Assembly: GCA_028277515.1 (NCBI GenBank)
Contig: JANQGC010000060.1
Span: 1-5,717 of the forward strand
Direction: 5' to 3'
DNA from: Anaerolineae bacterium
GTDB taxonomy: Bacteria; Chloroflexota; Anaerolineae; Promineifilales; Promineifilaceae
DNA: 5,717 nucleotides
Shown: positions 1 to 4,546 of the stretch, piece by piece
Layout: each line of letters begins with the position of its first letter
Numbering within the stretch: the first letter of the stretch is position 1
The notes under the pieces: generated by a model
The model's input: only the letters and a program-made list of their open reading frames with translations
Told to the model about the DNA's origin: nothing
Databases searched by the model: none
Program-made: the position numbers and the translations under genes

Positions 1-2
1 GG

Positions 3-83
3 CCGCAGGAGCAGATAGCCGTGCTGGTCACGCTGCTGCGCGCGGCGTACCTCAATCGCGAGGCGGTAGCGGATAATGAGTGA
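3..83 (+). CDS. C-terminal end of an unidentified protein (5' truncated)
   Basis: An open frame runs in from the left edge and gives 26 residues ending in NREAVADNE before a TGA stop at 81-83. The other two forward frames stop within the same stretch (TAG at 16-18, TAA at 74-76). Its amphipathic helix-like composition (IAVLVTLLRAAYL) and GC-rich codons match the neighbouring phage genes, so it is probably a real gene end. Too little is present to name it. It lies 60 bp upstream of the methylase and is separated from it by an inverted repeat. Confidence 0.5.
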   Translation, partial: PQEQIAVLVTLLRAAYLNREAVADNE

Positions 84-131
84 TCCTGTTTTCTGTGACG
101 GGCGCGCCGGTCACAGAAAACATCCTGGATC
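82..131. repeat. Inverted repeat, copy 1 of a dispersed element
   Basis: The arms TGTTTTCTGTGAC (87-99) and GTCACAGAAAACA (110-122) are perfect 13-bp complements around a 10-nt centre that contains the 8-bp palindrome GGCGCGCC (101-108). An outer GATCC (82-86) and GGATC (127-131) extend the symmetry. The same architecture recurs at 2810-2857. The left arm starts with T's and the right arm ends with A's, so neither strand has the stem-then-U-tract of a standard intrinsic terminator. A protein-binding site or an RNA stem-loop between genes fits better. The function is not known. Confidence 0.8.
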
Positions 132-136
132 CAGGA
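123..136. promoter_or_regulatory. GATC-centred palindrome overlapping the methylase ribosome binding site
   Basis: TCCTGGATCCAGGA is a perfect 14-bp palindrome with GATC at its centre (128-131). Its right half includes AGGA of the Shine-Dalgarno AGGAG (133-137), 6 nt ahead of the ATG at 144. In mRNA it could form a 5-bp stem with a GATC loop that hides the ribosome site. In DNA it carries the site usually methylated by Dam-type enzymes. Feedback control of the methylase gene is an inference. Confidence 0.55.
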
Positions 137-143
137 GTATGAC

Positions 144-980
144 ATGAAACGATCGGCATTCAGATACACCGGCGGTAAATGGATTTTAGCGCCGTCGATC
201 ATCCGGCATTTCCCGGCGCACCTGGTCTACATCGAGCCATTCGGCGGCTCCGGATCGGTGCTATTGAGGAAATCGCGATCAGAAGCGGAGATTTACAACG
301 ACCTGGACGGCGATGTCGTCAATTTCTTTATAATACTCCGCGAACGAGAAAACGAATTGATTCGGGCGCTCACGCTCACGCCATTCGCTGAGAGCGAGCA
401 CCGGCTGGCCCGGGAGCCGGCCGACGACCCGCTGGAACGCGCGCGGCGCTTCTACATCCGCGCACAGATGGGCATTGCCGGGCCTACGGCGAAATGGAAA
501 TCCGGCTTCAGGCGGCAGAAACGGGTGCGCTACAAGGGCCGCAAGGCCAAGCCGGCCGCCAGATCATTCTCAGAAATCGAGCATCTACACGCCGTGGCCG
601 GGCGATTCCGCGGCGTCACCATTGAATCGATGCCGACGCTCAAATTGATGCAGTTGTATGACAGCGACCAGGCCCTTTTCTACCTTGACCCGCCGTACGT
701 CTCCGAGACGCGCGGCCGCTGGGCCTCCGCCAGCTACCGGCATGAGATGAGCGACGAGGATCACATTGAATTTTTAGCGGCCGTACGCGATCTGCGCGGC
801 CACGTGGTCATTTCCGGCTACCGGCATCCGATTTACGACGAGGGCCTGGCCGACTGGCAGCGCGTCGACCGCGAGGCCAGAGTGAATGGAGCGGGATCGG
901 CCGTAGAATCGTTGTGGCTGGCGCCGCACACCTGGGAGGCGCTCCAGGATGAGCGGGGCGGGCAGATGAGATTGTTTTAG
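144..980 (+). CDS. D12-class DNA adenine N6-methyltransferase (phage Dam-like)
   Basis: This protein transfers a methyl group from S-adenosylmethionine to adenine N6 in DNA; the family's most common target is GATC. The 278 residues match the usual length of Dam-like enzymes. Visible motifs are FRYTGGK near the N-terminus (6-12), the AdoMet-binding motif EPFGGSGSV (31-39), NDLDGDVVNFF (52-62), and the catalytic DPPY motif in YLDPPYV (180-186). VVISGY (221-226) and LWLAPHTW (257-264) near the C-terminus are typical of phage members. The start is ATG with AGGAG 6 nt upstream. No restriction endonuclease lies next to it, so it looks like an orphan phage methylase. Likely roles are protection from host restriction or marking of phage DNA. 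The target sequence cannot be proven from sequence alone, because the recognition domain between the two motifs varies within the family. Confidence 0.92.
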   Translation: MKRSAFRYTGGKWILAPSIIRHFPAHLVYIEPFGGSGSVLLRKSRSEAEIYNDLDGDVVNFFIILRERENELIRALTLTPFAESEHRLAREPADDPLERARRFYIRAQMGIAGPTAKWKSGFRRQKRVRYKGRKAKPAARSFSEIEHLHAVAGRFRGVTIESMPTLKLMQLYDSDQALFYLDPPYVSETRGRWASASYRHEMSDEDHIEFLAAVRDLRGHVVISGYRHPIYDEGLADWQRVDREARVNGAGSAVESLWLAPHTWEALQDERGGQMRLF

Positions 981-1002
981 TATAAATGAAGGAGATTGTG
1001 AA

Positions 1003-1308
1003 ATGAACATCTTGTTACCTAATGGCATAACAGTTAATTGGAATAACGTGGCTTATATGCAGACGATTGATCCTGTTCGAGTTCCTGATTTCGAGCATCC
1101 TGATTTTGATTGGGGCAAATCAGCGTACAACGCCTCGCAGCCACACGGTTGGGATAAAGAAAAAACTCGATTTTACTTTACCGATCATGTAGAGCCAGTC
1201 GAAGTTGTCGATCCGGATTATTTACTATTTGAGACAATTAATAACTACCTTAGAGAGAAGCCCGACACTGAATTTCTTGAGCTAATTAATTTTGGAGAAG
1301 GCGCATAA
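1003..1308 (+). CDS. Hypothetical 101-aa acidic protein
   Basis: I do not recognise this family. The start is well supported, with AAGGAG at 989-994, 8 nt before the ATG and 22 bp after the methylase stop, so the two are probably co-transcribed. The N-terminal part (LPNGITVNWNNVAYMQ, 5-20) looks beta-rich. The middle is charged and aromatic (RFYFTDHVEPVEVVD, 56-70), and the C-terminal third is probably helical. There is no signal peptide or membrane segment. Its codons are clearly more A/T-rich than those of the methylase or terminase, which suggests a separate origin as a small accessory gene. Confidence 0.75.
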   Translation: MNILLPNGITVNWNNVAYMQTIDPVRVPDFEHPDFDWGKSAYNASQPHGWDKEKTRFYFTDHVEPVEVVDPDYLLFETINNYLREKPDTEFLELINFGEGA

Positions 1309-1374
1309 TTTTTTTTGTTGCCGATTACGCATCAAGATCGGTCTTAGTTCGTTTCCATTTTTCAGTACTCTTTA

Positions 1375-1383
1375 TGGTATACT
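1375..1383 (+). promoter_or_regulatory. Candidate extended -10 promoter
   Basis: TGGTATACT gives an extended -10 (TG at 1375-1376, then TATACT at 1378-1383) in an AT-rich gap. There is no convincing -35 at the standard distance, which extended -10 promoters can tolerate. Transcription would begin near 1390, just ahead of AAGGAG at 1394-1399 and the ATG at 1406. It would drive the small-protein cluster 1406-2219. Confidence 0.45.
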
Positions 1384-1405
1384 ATTTTTTTAGAAGGAGA
1401 ATCAA

Positions 1406-1637
1406 ATGTTCAAAAAAGGTCAGAGAGTTAAAGTTAAAGCACACACTGTTTTTCAAAACCTGTCAAAGGGGGCTGTAATAACGCCCCGAAGGCGTATAAA
1501 GTCTCGGGTATATCGGTGTCATCGAAAGTGTTCAAGATGACGGACTCGGTGGCGAAATAATTATCGTGAATCGCCGCCGCCGTTCCGACTGGTCCTTTGA
1601 AGAGGAAGATCCGGCTAATGTCGTAGTAATACCATGA
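1406..1637 (+). pseudogene. Small SH3/KOW-like protein gene broken by a frameshift
   Basis: The gene starts well: AAGGAG at 1394-1399, 6 nt spacing, ATG at 1406. The first frame reads MFKKGQRVKVKAHTVFQNLS and continues to KGAVITP, but stops at TGA 1538-1540. The natural continuation is in the next frame, GVIESVQDDGLGGEIIIVN then WSFEEEDPANVVVIP, ending at TGA 1635-1637. That frame opens after a TAA at 1497-1499. A single one-base shift between about 1500 and 1537 restores a full product of about 76 residues. If the shift is instead at the CCCC run (1484-1487), the TAA would also have to be lost. The start and end look like a small beta-barrel domain with a basic face, which is a family impression only. 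Possible explanations are decay, an assembly error, or less likely programmed frameshifting. Confidence 0.6.
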
Positions 1638-1963
1638 GCGGATGGAGCAGAAATTACTTTCGCTGCACCAATTGCAGCACGCAGAAAATCGCTCACCACA
1701 GCCACGGTCTTTGCCACACCTGCTATGTAGCAATCAGGCAGCGCGGCAAAGACCCGGCCACTTACAAGCCGCAGCGGAGGAAGCCAAAACGATCCCTGCA
1801 CGGCTGGCGCAAAGTCTGGCGGGAGAAGGCCAAAAAAGTGCCGAAAGCAACCAAGTCCAGGCAAAATAAACGAAATTACCTGCGTCGCAAGGCCAAAGCG
1901 GCCGAGGCGCAGGGCAATCTTGAAGAAGCTAAGCGGCTGAGAGCCACTGCCGAAAAAATTTAA
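1634..1963 (+). CDS. Zinc-ribbon protein with a long basic tail, 109 aa
   Basis: The N-terminus carries a CxxC-x12-CxxC pattern (C11, C14, C27, C30) in a frame of the form CTNC...HSHGLCHTCY, similar to small phage zinc-binding domains that bind nucleic acid. Residues 44-101 are extremely rich in Lys and Arg, with a probable long helix at the end. The protein is therefore likely to bind DNA or RNA, but its specific role is unknown. The ATG overlaps the stop of the preceding broken gene (ATGA at 1634-1637) and has no good Shine-Dalgarno of its own, so it appears to be translated by coupling. If so, the upstream frameshift would affect its expression. The next internal Met codons are absent, which supports this start. 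Confidence 0.72.
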   Translation: MSGWSRNYFRCTNCSTQKIAHHSHGLCHTCYVAIRQRGKDPATYKPQRRKPKRSLHGWRKVWREKAKKVPKATKSRQNKRNYLRRKAKAAEAQGNLEEAKRLRATAEKI

Positions 1964-1973
1964 GGAGAAAGCC

Positions 1974-2219
1974 ATGAGTTACAAAACCAGGTATATTACC
2001 GGAAACAGGCTGAAAATTCTCAATGACCGCCTGGAAGACGCCGGGTATCCGGCAGTTGAAGAGGGATATGCCGTTAACATCGTGAACAAATTCAATGCAG
2101 CGGAACAACCCGAAGTCGAAGAAATTATCCAGGATGTCACAGACATGACGAATCGGGAAGTCAATGAGATGGCTGGTCGGATAGTAGACATGGATGAGTT
2201 TTTTGAAAAGTTGGGGTGA
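1974..2219 (+). CDS. Hypothetical 81-aa acidic helical protein
   Basis: I do not recognise this family. AAGGAG (1962-1967) overlaps the TAA of the zinc-ribbon gene and sits 6 nt before the ATG, a tight operon junction. The protein is acidic and looks mostly helical, for example NRLKILNDRLEDAGY (11-25) and PEVEEIIQDVTDMTNREVNE (46-65). No Cys pairs, membrane segments or signal peptide are visible. Charge is opposite to that of its basic neighbour at 1634-1963, so the two could interact, but that is only a suggestion from composition and adjacency. Confidence 0.75.
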   Translation: MSYKTRYITGNRLKILNDRLEDAGYPAVEEGYAVNIVNKFNAAEQPEVEEIIQDVTDMTNREVNEMAGRIVDMDEFFEKLG

Positions 2220-2224
2220 GAAAA

Positions 2225-2278
2225 ATGATCAACTTTACAGCCAGGCTCCGAAGCGCCTGGAGGGATTGGTCAGTATAA
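2225..2278 (+). CDS. Possible 17-codon peptide ORF
   Basis: An ATG 5 nt after the previous stop opens a short frame, MINFTARLRSAWRDWSV, ending in TAA at 2276-2278. The purine-rich GGGGTGAG just upstream could serve as a ribosome site. The peptide would be basic and amphipathic. It may be the remnant of a longer gene cut off where the promoter region begins, or a chance frame. Confidence 0.2.
   Translation: MINFTARLRSAWRDWSV
2241..2260. repeat. Short hairpin CCAGGC / GCCTGG
   Basis: A perfect 6-bp GC-rich stem (2241-2246 with 2255-2260) with an 8-nt loop lies after the small-gene cluster and before the terminase promoter. It is followed by AGGGATT, not a T-run. It might weaken read-through from the upstream operon, but it is not a canonical intrinsic terminator. 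Confidence 0.3.
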
Positions 2279-2339
2279 AATAATCGGCCGTTCTATTCAA
2301 GCACCAGCACACTTGACAAAATAAGAACGGCCGTTCTAT
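2278..2339 (+). repeat. Imperfect direct repeat of an operator half and flank
   Basis: AAATAA-T-CGGCCGTTCTAT (2278-2296) and AAATAA-GAA-CGGCCGTTCTAT (2319-2339) are the same sequence except for T replacing GAA. The 12-bp CGGCCGTTCTAT blocks start at 2285 and 2328, 43 bp apart, which is about four helical turns. The downstream copy is a full palindrome; the upstream copy has lost its left GAAC half. The pattern fits a duplicated operator, with cooperative binding on one DNA face as an inference. Confidence 0.65.
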
Positions 2340-2342
2340 CAT
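2313..2342 (+). promoter_or_regulatory. Promoter of the terminase operon
   Basis: A perfect -35 TTGACA (2313-2318) is separated by 18 bp from TATCAT (2337-2342), which matches TATAAT at five of six positions. The expected start of transcription is about 2349-2350, two or three bases before the ATG at 2352, so the transcript would be nearly leaderless. The spacer is occupied by a GAAC-N4-GTTC palindrome. Confidence 0.7.
2324..2337. promoter_or_regulatory. LexA/SOS-box-like operator in the terminase promoter
   Basis: AGAACGGCCGTTCT is a perfect 14-bp palindrome between -35 and -10 whose core is GAAC-N4-GTTC (2325-2336). This is the core of the SOS box bound by LexA/DinR in Bacillus subtilis and related bacteria. 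A bound repressor would block RNA polymerase. The binding protein could equally be a phage-encoded repressor, which is not in this window. Confidence 0.6.
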
Positions 2343-2351
2343 GTGGCCACG

Positions 2352-2798
2352 ATGACCACCAACCAAAGCCGCAAATGCACCGCCCATAACAAAAACGGCT
2401 CGCCCTGCAAAGCGTGGGCCATCCGCGGCAGCCACCCCCCGCGCTGCTCCTCCCATGCCGGCCTGACCGGCGGCCAGGCGGGCAACCAGAACCGGCGCAC
2501 CCACGGTTTTTACGCCCGCCAACTCACGCCCCAGGAGACGGCCGACCTGGTCACCCGCGCCCAAAATATCACTATCGACGACGAAATCGCCATCATGCGT
2601 GTCCTGCTGCGCCGGCTAGTAGAGTTTCTAAAAGATCATAAAAAGATGAAAACCACGACTTATTTAGAAATTGTCGATCGCGCCATCAAATGCTCGCGCA
2701 CCGTCGCCTACCTGCTGCGCCACAGCAACGCCGGCGGAACCGAACTGTGGGACAAAATTTTAGACAGCGTCGGCGACGAACTTGGGTTAGATCTGTGA
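2352..2798 (+). CDS. Terminase small subunit (probable), with a Cys-rich N-terminus
   Basis: The small terminase recognises phage DNA and recruits the large subunit for packaging. Assignment rests on position directly ahead of the large subunit and on the GNQNRRTHGFYAR block, typical of small terminase-like phage proteins. The N-terminus has a possible zinc-binding set; in numbering from the ATG these are C9, C19, C32 and H35. The C-terminal half is helical and could form the oligomer and large-subunit contact. An alternative in-frame GTG at 2343 was not chosen because it abuts the -10 box and lies upstream of the expected transcription start. The ATG gives 148 residues. No Shine-Dalgarno is present, which fits leaderless translation. 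Its stop overlaps a GTG (GTGA, 2795-2798). Confidence 0.72.
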   Translation: MTTNQSRKCTAHNKNGSPCKAWAIRGSHPPRCSSHAGLTGGQAGNQNRRTHGFYARQLTPQETADLVTRAQNITIDDEIAIMRVLLRRLVEFLKDHKKMKTTTYLEIVDRAIKCSRTVAYLLRHSNAGGTELWDKILDSVGDELGLDL

Positions 2799-2872
2799 CC
2801 CGCTTTCCAGATCCGGACTTTTTCTGTGACAGCGGCTCCGGTCACAGAAACAGGATCGCCCGTTACCCGTGA
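2795..2872 (+). CDS. Possible 25-aa linking ORF between the terminase genes
   Basis: A GTG overlapping the small-subunit stop opens a frame of 25 residues beginning MTRFPDPDFFCDSGSG. It ends at TGA 2870-2872, overlapping the GTG start of the large subunit. Both junctions are the 4-nt GTGA. Such an ORF could pass ribosomes from one terminase gene to the next. No independent ribosome site is visible, and chance remains possible. Confidence 0.25.
   Translation: MTRFPDPDFFCDSGSGHRNRIARYP
2810..2857. repeat. Inverted repeat, copy 2 of the dispersed element
   Basis: TTTCTGTGAC (2821-2830) and GTCACAGAAA (2841-2850) are perfect 10-bp complements around a 10-nt centre, AGCGGCTCCG. GATCC (2810-2814) and GGATC (2853-2857) flank them. 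The arm sequence, the 10-nt centre length and the outer GATCC/GGATC are shared with 82-131, while the centres differ. It fills the gap between the terminase genes, just upstream of the large-subunit start. Regulatory or structural role unknown. Confidence 0.78.
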
Positions 2873-4410
2873 CCCTCTCCCGAACGGCCGTCGCCGGTAT
2901 CCAGATCCTAAAAAATCCCGATTTATTTTCGCGGCTGGTCCTCGAGGTCCGATTGTACGATTACCAGCAACGGCCGTTCGCCGCGATCATGGAGAGTATC
3001 CGCCGCAATGCCGGCCTGGAATTCCTGCTCATCTTCAGCCGCCAATCCGGCAAAAACGAGGCCATCGCCCACCTGATCACCTATCTCATGAACCTCTACC
3101 GCCGCCGCGGCTGCAATATCATCTACGGCGCCACCGGCGACGGTCTCGGCCGGGGCATCGCCCGCCTGGAAGACCGGCTCAACAATCCCTGGAACCGCGC
3201 CCTATGGAACAAGGCCGCCAAACCGGTTCGCCGAATTCTCGGCCGTTCCGTGGTCACGTTCATCTCCTCCCACCCCTCGGCCAGCGCCCGCGGCGACACC
3301 GCTGATCCCCTGCTGGTCATCGACGAGATGCAAGACCAGCATAAAAGCCACCTGGAGACCGTCTTCACCCCCATGCGCGCCGCCCACAACGCCACGGCCG
3401 TCTACCTGGGCACGGTACGCACCTCCTATGACGCGCTCTGGCTCAAAAAAAACGAGCTGGAAGCGCTGCAGCAGCGGGACGGGGTGCAGCGCGTGTTCTG
3501 GGCCCGGCCGGAGCAGGTGACGGCCGTCAACGAAAATTACCGCCGCTTCCTGGAAGGGCAGGAGACGAAATTCGGCCGGCGGCATCCCATAGTCAGCAGC
3601 GAATACTACCTCCAGCCCATCGACACCGAATCCGGCTTTTTCCCGCCCCGTCGCCTGGCCCTGCTGCGCGGCGCGCACGCCAGAAAGCGCGAACCCGACA
3701 ATTCGGCCGTCATCGCCCTGATCGACGTCGCCGGCCAGGATGAAGCGGCCACCGATCCCCTGGCCCAATTGGACAATCCCGGCCGGGATTACACCGTCTG
3801 CACCATCGTCAAAATCATCGAGACGGACAACGGCCGCCATTACCAAGCCATCGACATCTTCACCGACCAGGGCAGCCGCCATTTTGAGGACAACCCCGGA
3901 CGGCCGTCGTTGGCCGCGCGCCTGCTGGCGTTCTTGCAGCATTGGCGCGTGCTGCACACGGTCATTGATTCCTCCGGCGTCGGCGAGGGTCTTTATGATT
4001 GGCTGCGCGTTAAATTAGGCGAAACGGCCGTCACCGGCTTTCAGTTCACCAAGTACAGCAAAGCGGCGCTCGGATCGTCTTTCCTGGCATTGGTGGAGAC
4101 CGGCCGCTTCAAATATTGGACTGACGACGAGGATTTTTCGGATAGCTGGTGGTTTTTCACCCAGGCCCGCCACTGCACGTATGAAATTACGCCCGGCGGC
4201 CAGTTTGAGCGCGATCTCAAATGGTTCGTGCCCGAATCGGCCGTCATCGACACGCCGGCCGGCACGCAAAAGGTGCATGACGACCGGCTGATCAGTGCGG
4301 CATTGACGGCCGTGGCCGAGGGAGAAATCAGCAAGGGCAATATCACAATGGGGCTGGCCGTCTCCCAAGTCAATCCGGGCGTCGACCCTCTGGACAACCT
4401 CAAGTTTTAA
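2869..4410 (+). CDS. terL: Terminase large subunit (ATPase and nuclease)
   Basis: This is the motor that cuts concatemeric phage DNA and pumps it into the procapsid. The N-terminal ATPase has YDYQQRPF (30-37), the Walker A-like loop SRQSGKNE (57-64, K62), Walker B LLVIDE (148-153) with catalytic E153, and a coupling motif in LGTVRTSYDA (180-189). The C-terminal RNase H-like nuclease has D286 in IALIDVAG, D367 in VIDSSGVGEGL, and D471/D472 in HDDRLISAAL. The 513 residues are normal for TerL. Walker A ends in GKN instead of GK[ST]. An in-frame TGA at 2827 and the lack of other usable starts make GTG 2869 the best start. The Shine-Dalgarno is weak (AGGA at 2852-2855, 13 nt away), so coupling to upstream translation is likely. 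Confidence 0.93.
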   Translation: MTLSRTAVAGIQILKNPDLFSRLVLEVRLYDYQQRPFAAIMESIRRNAGLEFLLIFSRQSGKNEAIAHLITYLMNLYRRRGCNIIYGATGDGLGRGIARLEDRLNNPWNRALWNKAAKPVRRILGRSVVTFISSHPSASARGDTADPLLVIDEMQDQHKSHLETVFTPMRAAHNATAVYLGTVRTSYDALWLKKNELEALQQRDGVQRVFWARPEQVTAVNENYRRFLEGQETKFGRRHPIVSSEYYLQPIDTESGFFPPRRLALLRGAHARKREPDNSAVIALIDVAGQDEAATDPLAQLDNPGRDYTVCTIVKIIETDNGRHYQAIDIFTDQGSRHFEDNPGRPSLAARLLAFLQHWRVLHTVIDSSGVGEGLYDWLRVKLGETAVTGFQFTKYSKAALGSSFLALVETGRFKYWTDDEDFSDSWWFFTQARHCTYEITPGGQFERDLKWFVPESAVIDTPAGTQKVHDDRLISAALTAVAEGEISKGNITMGLAVSQVNPGVDPLDNLKF

Positions 4411-4500
4411 TTGTGGGACAAAAGGGTTAATTTCTTGATTTTTACATAGGTCGCTTCCCTATATTCATCCCCTTTTTCCATTCCCATCAACCACTATTAC

Positions 4501-4530
4501 TTGACACGAACAAGAGTTCTATTTTAGAAT
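4501..4530 (+). promoter_or_regulatory. Promoter in front of the holin-like and portal genes
   Basis: A perfect TTGACA (4501-4506) is followed after 18 bp by TAGAAT (4525-4530), five of six matches to TATAAT. The preceding gap from 4411 is AT-rich, with a pyrimidine-rich run around 4452-4490, and no terminator is visible. Transcription would begin near 4537, at the GGAGG of the next gene. The spacer holds a GAAC-N4-GTTC box. Confidence 0.65.
4508..4519. promoter_or_regulatory. LexA/SOS-box-like operator, second copy
   Basis: GAACAAGAGTTC has the same conserved half-sites as 2325-2336 but a different, non-palindromic centre. That is what is expected of a real repressor site and not of a simple sequence duplication. 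It lies 1 nt after the -35, against 6 nt in the terminase promoter, and is followed by TAT as in the first copy. Confidence 0.58.
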
Positions 4531-4536
4531 GGCAGC

Positions 4537-4541
4537 GGAGG
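4537..4541 (+). promoter_or_regulatory. Ribosome binding site deciding the holin-like start
   Basis: GGAGG lies 5 nt before the ATG at 4547. The upstream in-frame ATG at 4529 overlaps the -10 box and has no ribosome site, so 4547 is preferred. Confidence 0.7.
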
Positions 4542-4546
4542 CACTT

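Noticed and set aside
90..119. TGTGAC...GTCACA arms as a CRP/FNR-type activator site
   Set aside because: The TGTGA and TCACA halves are 12 nt apart here and at 2821-2850, whereas CRP sites have 6 nt between them.
144..980. A complete restriction-modification system around the methylase
   Set aside because: No endonuclease or specificity gene is visible on either side; the neighbours are small unrecognised proteins and phage packaging genes.
1309..1341. T-run after the 101-aa gene as an intrinsic terminator
   Set aside because: Eight T's follow the stop, but there is no GC-rich stem before them; the CCGAT/ATCGG pair at 1321-1341 lies after the T-run and is too weak.
1484..1499. Programmed +1 frameshift at CCC-CGA in the broken small gene
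   Set aside because: A shift exactly there leads into a TAA only a few codons later (1497-1499), so it would not yield the downstream half of the protein.
2343..2351. GTG at 2343 as the start of the small terminase
   Set aside because: It directly abuts the -10 box and lies upstream of the expected transcription start; ATG 2352 is in frame and fits better.
2882..2979. Further GAAC-N4-GTTC-like boxes at 2882-2893 and 2968-2979
   Set aside because: They match only six and seven of eight conserved bases, lie inside terminase coding sequence and have no promoter around them; they probably reflect the common CGGCCGT oligomer.
3202..3957. Long open frame on the - strand inside the large terminase
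   Set aside because: It is antisense to a gene with all expected catalytic motifs, has low-complexity Gly/Val/Ala-rich content, and arises from the GC-rich codon pattern.
4529..4546. ATG at 4529 as the start of the holin-like protein
   Set aside because: It overlaps the -10 TAGAAT and has no ribosome site, while ATG 4547 has GGAGG at ideal distance.
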